Source of the DNA: Pseudomonas sp. UMAB-08
Lineage (GTDB): Bacteria > Pseudomonadota > Gammaproteobacteria > Pseudomonadales > Pseudomonadaceae
Direction of reading: 5' to 3'
DNA length: 64,000 nucleotides
Assembly: GCF_900095225.1 (NCBI RefSeq)
Contig: NZ_LT607418.1
Span: forward strand, 316,570-380,569
Within the stretch, counting starts at the first letter, position 1, and every line of letters starts with the position of its first letter. Below are positions 8,486 through 16,310 of this stretch, piece after piece. Position numbers and translations under genes: made by a program. The notes below the pieces were generated by a model. The model did no database searches, was not told the DNA's origin, and saw only the letters and a program-made list of their open reading frames with translations.

Positions 8486-9829
8486 ATGAGCCATGCTCCA
8501 AGACAACTGAAACTGGGTGCGTTTCTCATGGCGACAGGTCACCACGTCGCAGCCTGGCGCCATCCTGAAGTGCCCGCCAATGCCGGGTTGGACTTCTCCC
8601 ACTACAAGCACCTGGCCCAGGTCGCCGAAGCAGCAAAATTCGACACCCTGTTTATCGCCGACAGCGTGGCAGCGGCCACCGGCGACATTGCTAGCCGCAT
8701 GGCCCGCTCCGATCACTTCGAGCCCATGACCCTACTCTCGGCACTGAGCGCAGTGACCGAGCGCATTGGCCTGATCAGTACAGTCACCACCAGCTACAAC
8801 GAGCCTTACCATGTGGCGCGCAAGTTCGCTTCGCTCGATCATCTGTCTTATGGCCGCGCTGGCTGGAATCTGGTGACTTCCGATGCCGCCGCCGAAGCGC
8901 AGAACTTCGGTCGGGACGAACATATTGGTCACGCCGAGCGTTATAGCCGTGCCCGGGAGTTTTATGAGGTCGTGACCGGTTTGTGGGACAGCTGGGCGGA
9001 TGACGCTTTCAGTCGCGACAAGGCCAGCGGCGAATACTATGACCCGGCCAAGCTTCATGTACTCAATCATCAAGGCGAGCACTTCAGGGTCAAAGGACCG
9101 CTGAATGTGGCGCGCTCGCCGCAAGGGCGGCCGGTGATTGTCCAGGCGGGTTCCTCCGAAGCGGGCCGCGAGCTGGCAGCGCAAACGGCCGAAGTGGTGT
9201 TCACCGCACAACCCTCGCTGGCCAGTGCCCAAGCGTTCTATGCCGACCTCAAAGGCCGACTGGGCAAATTCGGACGCAGTGCAGATTCGCTAAAAATTAT
9301 GCCGGGGGTGTTCGTGGTGGTCGGCGAAACCGAGGCGTTGGCACGGGAGAAATTCGAGTCGTTTCAGGCGCTGGTCGAGCCTGAGGTGGGCGTTGCCCTG
9401 TTGGGGCGCATGCTAGGTAACTTCGACCTGTCAGGTTATCCGTTGAATGGGCCATTGCCCAAGTTGCCGCTGACCGACAGCGGCCAGCGGAGTCGCCAGC
9501 AGTTGCTGACTGAACTGGCTGACAGAGAGAACCTCACACTGGGGCAACTTGGTCGCCGTATCGCTGGAGGCCGTGGGCACTACAGCCTGATAGGAACCGC
9601 TACGCAAATTGCTGACCAGCTGCAGATTTGGTTCGAACAGGGCGCTGCCGACGGTTTCAATGTGTTAGTGCCGCACCTGCCGGGTGGTCTAGTGGACTTT
9701 GCTCACCACGTGGTGCCCGAATTACAGCGGCGTGGGTTGTTTCGCACCGAGTATGAGGGCAAAACCCTGCGTGAGAATCTGGGTTTGAAACGCCCAGCCA
9801 ACCCATTCTTTGAACACGAGAGGGATTAA
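8486..9829 (+). CDS. FMN-dependent monooxygenase, NtaA/SnaA/DszA family
   Basis: A 447-residue LLM-class enzyme starting two bases after the receptor stop, with AAGGA upstream. It has the DszA/NtaA pattern: KLGAFLMATGHHVAAWRHP at 9-27, the TLFIADS segment at 54-60, ERIGLISTVTTSYNEPYHVAR near 91-111, FASLDHLSYGRAGWNLVTS near 112-130, and the C-terminal GTATQIADQLQIWFEQGAADGFN. Family members use FMNH2 from a separate reductase to oxidise nitrilotriacetate, EDTA or dibenzothiophene sulfone; DszA cleaves the C-S bond. With DszB-like genes nearby a sulfone or sulfonate substrate is plausible but unproven. No flavin reductase gene was recognised in the window. Confidence 0.9.
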   Translation: MSHAPRQLKLGAFLMATGHHVAAWRHPEVPANAGLDFSHYKHLAQVAEAAKFDTLFIADSVAAATGDIASRMARSDHFEPMTLLSALSAVTERIGLISTVTTSYNEPYHVARKFASLDHLSYGRAGWNLVTSDAAAEAQNFGRDEHIGHAERYSRAREFYEVVTGLWDSWADDAFSRDKASGEYYDPAKLHVLNHQGEHFRVKGPLNVARSPQGRPVIVQAGSSEAGRELAAQTAEVVFTAQPSLASAQAFYADLKGRLGKFGRSADSLKIMPGVFVVVGETEALAREKFESFQALVEPEVGVALLGRMLGNFDLSGYPLNGPLPKLPLTDSGQRSRQQLLTELADRENLTLGQLGRRIAGGRGHYSLIGTATQIADQLQIWFEQGAADGFNVLVPHLPGGLVDFAHHVVPELQRRGLFRTEYEGKTLRENLGLKRPANPFFEHERD

Positions 9830-10866
9830 TGACTTATATCGCTGCCGAAAACCGCTATGAATCCATTCCGTACCGCCGCGTCGGCCGTAGCGGCCTGGTT
9901 TTGCCGGCCTTGTCCCTCGGGCTATGGCACAACTTCGGCGACAGCACGCCGATGGACACTCAGCGTTCACTGCTGCGCACCGCGTTCGATCTGGGCATCA
10001 ACCACTTCGATCTGGCCAACAACTATGGCCCGCCCTATGGCAGCGCCGAGATCAACTTCGGTCGTCTGCTGCGCGAAGACTTCAAGCATTACCGAGATGA
10101 GCTGATCATCTCCAGCAAAGCCGGTTGGGACATGTGGCCGGGGCCTTATGGTCAGGGCGGCGGCTCGCGCAAATACGTGCTGGCCAGCCTCGATCAGAGC
10201 TTGCAGCGCATGGGCCTCGATTACGTCGATATCTTTTATTCGCACCGCTTCGACCCGCTGACCCCGCTGGAAGAAACCGCCAGCGCGCTGGCAACCGCCG
10301 TGCAGCAAGGCAAGGCCCTGTACATTGGCATCTCGTCTTATTCCGGGGCGAAAACCCGCGAAATGGCGGCGTTGCTCAAAGAATGGAAAGTGCCGCTGTT
10401 GATTCATCAACCGGCTTACAACCTGCTCAACCGCTGGGTCGAAAAGGACCTGCTGGACGCCACCGAAGAACTCGGCGCGGGCGTGATCGCCTTTACGGCG
10501 CTGGCGCAAGGTTTGTTGACCGATAAATACCTGAATGGCGTGCCGAAGGATTCGCGGGTCAATCGCCCGGGCGGTGGGTCATTGCAGGCGTCTCACCTGT
10601 CCGAGAGCAACATCGCTCACGTGCGTGCCCTCAATGAAATCGCCCAACGTCGTGGTCAGAGTCTGGCGCAAATGGCGCTGGCCTGGACCCTGCGTGATCC
10701 ACGTGTGACCTCGACGCTGATCGGCGCCAGTCACCCGGAGCAAATCATCGAAAACGTCGGGGCCTTGAAAAACCTGACGTTCAGCAGCGAAGAGCTGGCT
10801 GAAATCGACCGCTTCGCTGTTGAAGGCGGGATCAACCTTTGGGAAAAGCCATCGACTGCCGAATAA
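9829..10866 (+). CDS. Aldo/keto reductase, L-glyceraldehyde-3-phosphate reductase (YghZ/MgrA)-like
   Basis: A 345-residue NADPH-dependent aldo/keto reductase whose ATG overlaps the previous stop by one base (TAATG), so it is coupled to the monooxygenase. It has the AKR catalytic pattern: D/Y in HFDLANNYGPPYGSAE near 56-71, Lys in ISSKAGWDMWPG near 91-102, and DIFYSHRFDP near 139-148, plus C-terminal cofactor motif STLIGASHPEQI. The AKR14-type insert (MWPGPYGQGGGSRK) matches YghZ. In this operon it may reduce an aldehyde freed when a sulfonate carbon is oxygenated; that is inference. Confidence 0.88.
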   Translation: MTYIAAENRYESIPYRRVGRSGLVLPALSLGLWHNFGDSTPMDTQRSLLRTAFDLGINHFDLANNYGPPYGSAEINFGRLLREDFKHYRDELIISSKAGWDMWPGPYGQGGGSRKYVLASLDQSLQRMGLDYVDIFYSHRFDPLTPLEETASALATAVQQGKALYIGISSYSGAKTREMAALLKEWKVPLLIHQPAYNLLNRWVEKDLLDATEELGAGVIAFTALAQGLLTDKYLNGVPKDSRVNRPGGGSLQASHLSESNIAHVRALNEIAQRRGQSLAQMALAWTLRDPRVTSTLIGASHPEQIIENVGALKNLTFSSEELAEIDRFAVEGGINLWEKPSTAE

Positions 10867-10922
10867 GCCCTTCCTCACCCGGGGTGAGCATTCACGCTCC
10901 GGCTTAGCAAAGCGAGACAGCA

Positions 10923-11861
10923 ATGAAACCTTTAGCCCTTATTTGCGTAGGCCTTGCCCTAGTCGGGCAAGCGAATAGCGCCATAGCGGCAGACCCAGCG
11001 ACCCTGAGGGTCGGCTACCAAAAAAGTTCTATCGCCTTAGTGCTGGCCAAGGAACATGGCCTTCTGGAGAAACGCTTTGCCCAGACCACGGTGCAATGGA
11101 TTGAGTTTCCAGCCGGACCACAGATGCTTGAGGCTTTAAACGTTGGCGCGCTGGACGTCGGATCCACCGGCGACATTCCACCGTTGTTCGCTCAAGCGGC
11201 CGGTGCCGATCTGGTCTACATAGGTGCCGAACCGGCCAAGCCAGAGGCTGAAACCATTCTGGTGCGCGATGACAGCGATCTACATAATGTCGCTGAATTG
11301 AAAGGCAAGAAAGTCGCCTTCCAGAAAGGCTCCAGTTCGCACAACTTGATCCTCCGCGCGCTGAACAAGGCGGGCCTGAACTACAAGGACATAAAGCCGA
11401 TCTTCCTGACGCCTGCCGACGCCCGAGCCGCATTCGAGCAAGGCAGCGTCGACGCCTGGGCAATTTGGGACCCTTACTCTTCGCTGGCACTGAGCGAAGG
11501 CCATAGCCGTTTACTCGCCAGCGGTGAAGGGCTTGGTCTATCTGGGCCTGTCTACACGGCCAGGCGTGATTATGCCGAAAGAAATGGGCCCTTCCTCCAC
11601 TCACTGCTCAATGAACTCACTACGGCCGAAGCGTTGACGCGTAGCCAGCAGGAAGAGAGCGTGCAGGTGCTGGCGAAATCTATGGGATTGCCGACAGCGG
11701 TAGTCACCCGCTATGTCGACAATCGGCCACCTTCACCGGTGTTGCCAATCAATGAAAAAATTATTGAGGCGCAACAGATGACGGCAGACCTATTTTATGA
11801 AAATAAATTATTACCCAAGCGGGTGGAGGTTAAGGACGCCGTCTGGAAGGAACTGGACTAG
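10923..11861 (+). CDS. Sulfonate ABC transporter substrate-binding protein, SsuA-like
   Basis: A 312-residue periplasmic binding protein with a signal peptide (residues 1-23, ending NSAIAA-DP), then LRVGYQKSSIALVLAKEHG and the SsuA hallmark segment QWIEFPAGPQMLEALNVGALDVGSTGDIPP written across residues 54-83. The length equals that of typical SsuA. It is the last gene of the 6261-11861 operon (57 bp after the reductase) and would deliver an aliphatic sulfonate to an ABC permease; the nearest importer genes without their own classical binding protein are at 31190-33552. Confidence 0.9.
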   Translation: MKPLALICVGLALVGQANSAIAADPATLRVGYQKSSIALVLAKEHGLLEKRFAQTTVQWIEFPAGPQMLEALNVGALDVGSTGDIPPLFAQAAGADLVYIGAEPAKPEAETILVRDDSDLHNVAELKGKKVAFQKGSSSHNLILRALNKAGLNYKDIKPIFLTPADARAAFEQGSVDAWAIWDPYSSLALSEGHSRLLASGEGLGLSGPVYTARRDYAERNGPFLHSLLNELTTAEALTRSQQEESVQVLAKSMGLPTAVVTRYVDNRPPSPVLPINEKIIEAQQMTADLFYENKLLPKRVEVKDAVWKELD

Positions 11862-11903
11862 AGACTGGCCTGGACACGAAGAGTTAGAACACTGCCAAAC
11901 CGC

Positions 11904-12182
11904 TCAAACAGGCGTGTCCAACAATCGCGTGAGTGCCCGACGCACTTGCTCCGGCTTTTCCAGCATCAATTGATGACCGCACTGACTCAATAGTTCGAAG
12001 CTGGCGTTCGCAAGATGCTCGGCCAATGCCTGACCGCCACTGGCGGGCGTCAGTCCATGGCTGTCGCCAGCCATGACGCAGACTGGAACCTTGATGCTGT
12101 CCAGTTCGGCCAGGGTCGGCCAACTGGCTTGAGTCATCAGCGACTTGAACACATGCAGCCGATTGCGTCCACGTGCCATCAT
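11904..12182 (-). pseudogene. Alpha/beta-hydrolase C-terminal remnant
   Basis: About 92 residues on the minus strand match the C-terminal part of an alpha/beta-fold hydrolase: LDSIKVPVCVMAGDSHGLTP (strand 7 and acid region) and SQCGHQLMLEKPEQV, which carries the catalytic His. The nucleophile Ser and oxyanion half are missing, because the sequence upstream is occupied by the oppositely oriented DszB-like gene. This is a broken gene rather than a short functional one. It is a scar of an earlier arrangement of the locus. Confidence 0.65.
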
Positions 12183-12197
12183 CCAAGGAGCCTCAAC

Positions 12198-13313
12198 ATG
12201 CCGTTCAATACACCTGCCACACCGCCGACGTTCAATCAGCTGTGGTTCACCCGTTGCCCGGTGCCGACCGCCACTGGCGTTGCCTATCAGTTGGGGTGGC
12301 TAACCGAAGAGTTCGCCGCCGATGGCATCAGCGTCGACACCTTGCAGGACAATCGGGAGCTTGGCCGCCATCACTACGATCATCAATTGCCGTCACTGAT
12401 TCGCGAGGGCGGAAATATCCTTGCTCTGGCTGCTCGCGCCCAAGGCGCACAGACCCGTCTGATCGGTTTGACCTGGATCGATGAATGGCAAACCATTCTG
12501 GTTCGCCCCGACTCCGGTATCAGCCAGCCAGCCGATCTCAAGGGCAAGCGCCTGGCACTGCCCGACTGGATCGAACATGAAATCCCCAGCCATGCCCGGG
12601 GCAGCAGCATCGCTCGAGGCATGTCCTTGCAGGGTTACCGGGGCGCGCTGGCCTATGCAGGGCTGGGCTTTGACGATGTCGAGCTGGTTGAAGTGCCCGC
12701 CAACCGGGACGAGCGCGGCACTATCCGGCAGGGCCTGGGAAACCTCTGGTCAGGTCTGGATTATCTGGCCAATGGTCGGGTCGATGCGGTGTACGTCAAG
12801 GGCGCTTCGGCGGTCGATGCCGCACGCGCCGTGGGTGCGGTCGTCGGCATCGACCTGGATGCCATGCCAGACCGCAAGTGGCGAGTCAACAACGGAACCC
12901 CGAGGCCGATTACCGTTCACCAGGACTTCATCGACAACCACTTCGATGTGCTGGTGCGCTTCCTGGACCAAACTCTGCGCGCGGCGGATTGGGCAGCGCA
13001 AAACTTCAGCGGCGTGCATGACATCCTGAAAAGCGAAACCCTTGGCAGCCTCGATGGCGTCGCCGCAGCCTATCGCAACGACTTCCATCGCTCGCTGCAT
13101 CCAGACCTATCGGCCGAGCGCCTGCATTTACTGCAATCGCAGAAGAAGTCGCTGTGGTTGCACGGTTTCCTGGAACACGACTTCGACTTGCACGACTGGG
13201 TTGACCCGCGCCCTCTACAAGCCGCGCTGGCGCTGGGTGAAGAGCGCCGCAAATCTGCGCTTTTGCCACACGGATCAAACAGCAAGAGTATTGGGCACCA
13301 TCCGGATAGATAG
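12198..13313 (+). CDS. DszB-like sulfinate desulfinase/binding-protein-fold protein (paralogue 1)
   Basis: A 371-residue protein; the start at 12198 is chosen because AAGGAG precedes it. It has no signal peptide. Residues WFTRCPVPT (C20), HHYDHQLPSLIREGGNI (H59, R69) align with the DszB active site, where Cys27, His60 and Arg70 are catalytic, with the same ten-residue His-Arg spacing. DszB releases sulfite from 2-(2-hydroxyphenyl)benzenesulfinate in the 4S pathway; its fold is that of NMT1-like binding proteins, so annotation pipelines may call this an ABC binding protein. The lack of a leader peptide and retained triad favour a cytosolic desulfinase. The natural sulfinate is unknown. Confidence 0.75.
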   Translation: MPFNTPATPPTFNQLWFTRCPVPTATGVAYQLGWLTEEFAADGISVDTLQDNRELGRHHYDHQLPSLIREGGNILALAARAQGAQTRLIGLTWIDEWQTILVRPDSGISQPADLKGKRLALPDWIEHEIPSHARGSSIARGMSLQGYRGALAYAGLGFDDVELVEVPANRDERGTIRQGLGNLWSGLDYLANGRVDAVYVKGASAVDAARAVGAVVGIDLDAMPDRKWRVNNGTPRPITVHQDFIDNHFDVLVRFLDQTLRAADWAAQNFSGVHDILKSETLGSLDGVAAAYRNDFHRSLHPDLSAERLHLLQSQKKSLWLHGFLEHDFDLHDWVDPRPLQAALALGEERRKSALLPHGSNSKSIGHHPDR

Positions 13314-13355
13314 ATATCGTGGATGAAACAATACAACCTGCTAGTTGATGCGTGA

Positions 13356-13371
13356 TGCTGCTACAGCAGCA
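13356..13371. promoter_or_regulatory. Candidate SfnR enhancer site (16-bp palindrome)
   Basis: TGCTGCTACAGCAGCA is a perfect TGCTGCT-N2-AGCAGCA palindrome, 105 bp upstream of a -24/-12 promoter. Near-identical copies precede the other sigma-54 promoters of the window. The assignment to SfnR is inference from the linked activator gene. Confidence 0.6.
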
Positions 13372-13476
13372 ACGAAGCAGCAATCAGTGCTGCCTCAATA
13401 GCAGCCCTGATTTTTCAGCGCAGATTAAAGCAGTCCCCAGCCCTGAAAACAGGCACTTATCATCGGCCAACAGTGA

Positions 13477-13492
13477 AGGCACAGTTATTGCT
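13477..13492 (+). promoter_or_regulatory. Sigma-54 promoter for tonB-exbB-exbD
   Basis: AGGCACAGTTATTGCT has GG and GC separated by exactly 10 bp, as required by the -24/-12 consensus (YTGGCACGrNNNTTGCW); only the first base of the -24 box departs. It precedes tonB. Confidence 0.6.
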
Positions 13493-13678
13493 GTAGTGCC
13501 AACGAAGCTTTTTAAAGTTCATTAACAAAGTCATGCCGGGAAGATTCAACCGCAGAAATTGATTGCCTATTGATTCGCAGGTCAGTGGTGTTGTTTTTCT
13601 AATTTTTACGCCGGGCTGCTGTTGTTTTGATCGTTTAAATCCAATTGCATGAAATGCGAAGTTCGCAGGAGTTAATCA

Positions 13679-14488
13679 ATGGGCAATGTCCAGACCGCAG
13701 CCGACGCACCTGAAGCGCTGTGGCGCCAGGCACCCATCGGCGAGTTGGTCGATCTGGGCCGGACGTTTCGCGGACCGTTGGCGCTTTCGCGTCTGCACAC
13801 CACGCCCAAGGGCGTATTGAGCCGACGCGAAGGGATTTTGCTGGGGGTTTTCGCGCTGGTGTTGCATGGCGCAGTGATCTATTGGGTCAACCAAAATCCA
13901 CCGCCAGCGCTGCCGATCGTGCCACCGGAAATCCCGCCGATGACCATCGAGTTTTCCCAGCCTGCGCCGCCTGTAGTGGCTACGCCGCCGGAGCCAATCC
14001 CGCAGCCTGTGGTCGAGCCACCGCCGCCGGTCGAAGATGAATTGGCTGTAAAACCGCCGCCGCCTAAACCGGTCCCCAAGCCAAAGCCCGTGGTCAAACC
14101 AGTACCCAAACTCGTGGCTAAGCCAGTCGCGCAACCGCCTGCACCACCTGCACCTGCACAACCGGTCGCAGCGCCGGCCCCTCCAGCCCCTCCTGCGCCC
14201 AAGCCGGTAACCCCTGCTTCGGCCAACGCCGGCTACCTGCATAACCCTGCACCGGAATACCCGTCATTGGCCATGCGCCGTGGCTGGGAAGGCACCGTGT
14301 TGTTGCGGGTGCATGTACTGGCCAGCGGTAAACCGGGTGAAATCCAGATTCAGAAAACCAGCGGGCGTGAGCAACTCGACGATGCCGCACTCGCTGCCGT
14401 CAAGCGCTGGAGTTTTGTTCCGGCCAAGCAAGGTGATGTCGCCCAGGACGGCTGGGTCAGCGTCCCCATCGATTTCAAGATCAAGTAA
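13679..14488 (+). CDS. tonB: TonB energy-transducing protein
   Basis: A 269-residue TonB. A cytoplasmic N-terminal extension of about 50 residues precedes one membrane helix (ILLGVFALVLHGAVIYWV, 56-73), then a long Pro/Lys-rich periplasmic spacer (about 75-180, many PPP and KPxPKP repeats), and the C-terminal domain (YPSLAMRRGWEGTVLLRVHV, then LDDAALAAVKRWSFVPA) that docks on TonB boxes. GCAGGAG precedes the ATG. It is followed by exbB and exbD and preceded by a sigma-54 promoter, so it is a dedicated TonB for the two receptors nearby rather than the housekeeping iron set. The N-terminal extension before the helix is longer than in E. coli TonB. Confidence 0.95.
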   Translation: MGNVQTAADAPEALWRQAPIGELVDLGRTFRGPLALSRLHTTPKGVLSRREGILLGVFALVLHGAVIYWVNQNPPPALPIVPPEIPPMTIEFSQPAPPVVATPPEPIPQPVVEPPPPVEDELAVKPPPPKPVPKPKPVVKPVPKLVAKPVAQPPAPPAPAQPVAAPAPPAPPAPKPVTPASANAGYLHNPAPEYPSLAMRRGWEGTVLLRVHVLASGKPGEIQIQKTSGREQLDDAALAAVKRWSFVPAKQGDVAQDGWVSVPIDFKIK

Positions 14489-14601
14489 CCGTTTAACCCA
14501 GATCAAACCGTCATCACAGCAGTGCATTCCAGCCGCGGGCCACCTGACAAAAGGAGCATCGCCACAGCAGACCTCAACACACTAGCAAGAGTACACACGC
14601 C

Positions 14602-15327
14602 ATGAACTTACTCTCTTCGCCCTTCGAATCCATTGAACATGCGGTCATCTGGCTGTTGGTCATTTTTTCCGTCGCCACCTGGGGGTTGGCCTTGCTCAAG
14701 GGGGTGCAGTTCACCCGCCTCAAGGCGCAGGACCGCAAGTTCCACAAGCAATTCTGGGCCACTTCGAGCCTCGAATCCGCTGCGGAGCTGGCCACTCGCC
14801 AACCTGGCGCGGCGGCGCGTGTTGCTCAGGCCGGTTATGCCGCAATCCAGGTTGGCGATGCCCCTCATGCCGCAGACCTGAGTCAGGCGATCAACCATCA
14901 GGATCGCCTCGAACGCGCCTTGCGTCAGCAGATCGTGCGTGAGCGTCGTTCTCTGGAAACAGGCTTGGCGATCCTTGCCAGTATTGGCAGCACCTCGCCC
15001 TTTATCGGCCTGTTCGGTACGGTCTGGGGGATTATGTCGGCCTTGAAAGGGATCAGTGCAGCGGGTTCCGCGAGCCTGGAAACCGTGGCCGGTCCGATTG
15101 GTGCAGCCTTGGTTGCCACCGGTGTGGGGATTGCGGTCGCGGTTCCGGCGGTGCTGGTTTACAACTACTTTTTACGGCGTTTGAAACTGACTGCCGCCGA
15201 CCTGGACGATTTCGCCCATGACTTCTACAGCCTGGCGCAGAAGAGTTCATTTCGGGTACTGATCCATCCGGCCGCGAACAAGGCCTCGGCCAACACCGCC
15301 GCGCAGAAAGTGAAGGAGGCATCCTGA
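14602..15327 (+). CDS. exbB: ExbB proton-channel subunit
   Basis: A 241-residue MotA/TolQ/ExbB-family protein with three membrane helices: near 13-33 (VIWLLVIFSVATWGLALLKG), near 125-150 (SIGSTSPFIGLFGTVWGIMSA) and near 165-190 (GPIGAALVATGVGIAVAVPAV). The conserved GLFGTVWGIM and TGVGIAVAVPA motifs line the channel. With ExbD it uses the proton gradient to energise TonB. It lies 113 bp after tonB in the same operon. Confidence 0.95.
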   Translation: MNLLSSPFESIEHAVIWLLVIFSVATWGLALLKGVQFTRLKAQDRKFHKQFWATSSLESAAELATRQPGAAARVAQAGYAAIQVGDAPHAADLSQAINHQDRLERALRQQIVRERRSLETGLAILASIGSTSPFIGLFGTVWGIMSALKGISAAGSASLETVAGPIGAALVATGVGIAVAVPAVLVYNYFLRRLKLTAADLDDFAHDFYSLAQKSSFRVLIHPAANKASANTAAQKVKEAS

Positions 15328-15328
15328 T

Positions 15329-15730
15329 ATGGCTTTTTCGACCCAAGACAGCGATGAAGTACTCAGCGAGATCAACGTCACACCGCTGGTCGACGTGATG
15401 CTGGTGCTGCTGGTGGTGTTTATCGTCACCGCGCCGCTGCTGACCAATGCCATCCCGATCAGCTTGCCCAAGACCGAGTCAGTCGCCCCGGTGGAGCAGA
15501 AAGATCCGTTGGTGGTGAGTATCGATGGCCAAGGCAAGGTGTTCATCAACAAGGACGAGATTCAACCGAACTTGCTGGAGATCAACCTGGCAGGCGCCAA
15601 AGCCAAGAATCCAGATATACGCGTGCAGCTTCAGGCGGACGACGGTGTCAATTACGGCGAAGTCGCCCGCGCCATGGCGTCCATCGAGCGCGCGGGGATT
15701 ACCAAGTTGTCGGTGATTACTGCCAAGTGA
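15329..15730 (+). CDS. exbD: ExbD proton-channel subunit
   Basis: A 133-residue ExbD/TolR protein with one N-terminal helix (VDVMLVLLVVFIVTAPL, about 17-33) that holds the conserved proton-carrying Asp (INVTPLVDVMLVLL), and a periplasmic domain ending ERAGITKLSVITAK. A strong AAGGAGG lies upstream and the start is only two bases from the exbB stop. It completes the tonB-exbB-exbD operon. Confidence 0.95.
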   Translation: MAFSTQDSDEVLSEINVTPLVDVMLVLLVVFIVTAPLLTNAIPISLPKTESVAPVEQKDPLVVSIDGQGKVFINKDEIQPNLLEINLAGAKAKNPDIRVQLQADDGVNYGEVARAMASIERAGITKLSVITAK

Positions 15731-15796
15731 TTACGACTCAACGACTAAACGATTAGTAAAGACAAGCTGCCTCTCTCTGGATCGACAAAAGGGGGC

Positions 15797-15815
15797 CGGG
15801 CGATCCCATCGCCCG
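15797..15815 (+). terminator. Hairpin after exbD
   Basis: CGGGCGAT-CCC-ATCGCCCG is a perfect 8-bp stem with a 3-base loop, about 65 bases after the exbD stop. No U-run follows, so it may be a weak terminator or an RNA 3' end stabiliser. Confidence 0.4.
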
Positions 15816-15816
15816 C

Positions 15817-15840
15817 CCTGCCTGCCTGCCTGCCTGCCTG
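15817..15840. repeat. CCTG tetranucleotide repeat (six copies)
   Basis: Six uninterrupted CCTG units directly after the exbD hairpin. It lies outside any gene. Confidence 0.9.
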
Positions 15841-16055
15841 CAAAGCATAAGCTGAATGCCTCGTTTCCCCTCCTCCCTCACGCCACAGTACTTTGTGTAC
15901 CCGACACAAACTCAAATTTAGCTTTAACTTCGTCAGCTGATCGATAGCAACCTGCCGGGTGCAATCGGCTATTGCACTGACTTGATCGCCTTCAAAGCCA
16001 GCGGCGCCTGAGCACCGAGTGCTGTTCGGCGAAAATCCTTGAGCGATAAAAGAGC

Positions 16056-16100
16056 TGCTGCTGTAGCAGCACCCTCCCAGCACCTGCTTCTGTATCAGCA
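16056..16100. promoter_or_regulatory. Pair of candidate SfnR enhancer palindromes
   Basis: TGCTGCTGTAGCAGCA (16056-16071) is a perfect TGCTGCT-N2-AGCAGCA palindrome; TGCTTCTGTATCAGCA (16085-16100) is a copy with two changes. They are 29 bp apart centre to centre, on nearly the same helix-face multiple, and about 95 bp upstream of a possible -24/-12 promoter. Confidence 0.6.
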
Positions 16101-16195
16101 CCCCAATAACGACCCGCCTTTCAGAGTCGCTCTAACCTGCTAAAAATATCCTTTATTTTCAATGAGATATATTTTATTCGCAGCGCACCACTTTC

Positions 16196-16211
16196 CGGTA
16201 CGGTTGTTGCG
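16196..16211 (+). promoter_or_regulatory. Possible sigma-54 promoter for the second TonB receptor
   Basis: CGGTACGGTTGTTGCG keeps GG and GC 10 bp apart and a good -12 box (TTGC), but the -24 box is CGGTAC rather than TGGCAC. The flanking enhancer palindromes support it. Confidence 0.4.
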
Positions 16212-16310
16212 ATAGCCCCTTGCGGCAGGCACTTATATCGACCTGCATTCAGCCAACTGACAGCATCGAGAGCATTCAAACCTCTCGTTTAAGCAGTAAC
16301 GGGGAGCACT

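Larger units (their letters stand above)
13314..13678. other. Intergenic regulatory stretch upstream of tonB
   Basis: No gene seen. It holds a 16-bp palindrome (13356-13371), a second reversed-order pair GCAGCA/TGCTGC at 13377-13393 and a sigma-54 promoter (13477-13492), leaving a leader of about 175 bases before tonB. Confidence 0.6.
15731..16310. other. Intergenic regulatory stretch upstream of the second TonB receptor
   Basis: No gene is seen in these 580 bases. They hold a GC-rich hairpin, a CCTG tandem repeat, two 16-bp palindromes and a weak sigma-54 promoter, listed separately. Confidence 0.6.

Noticed and set aside
12015..12197. Upstream extension of DszB-like paralogue 1
   Set aside because: It overlaps the hydrolase remnant on the other strand and AAGGAG marks 12198.
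15817..15840. CCTG repeat as a phase-variation switch
   Set aside because: It lies after the exbD stop and upstream of the enhancers, not in a reading frame or between promoter boxes.
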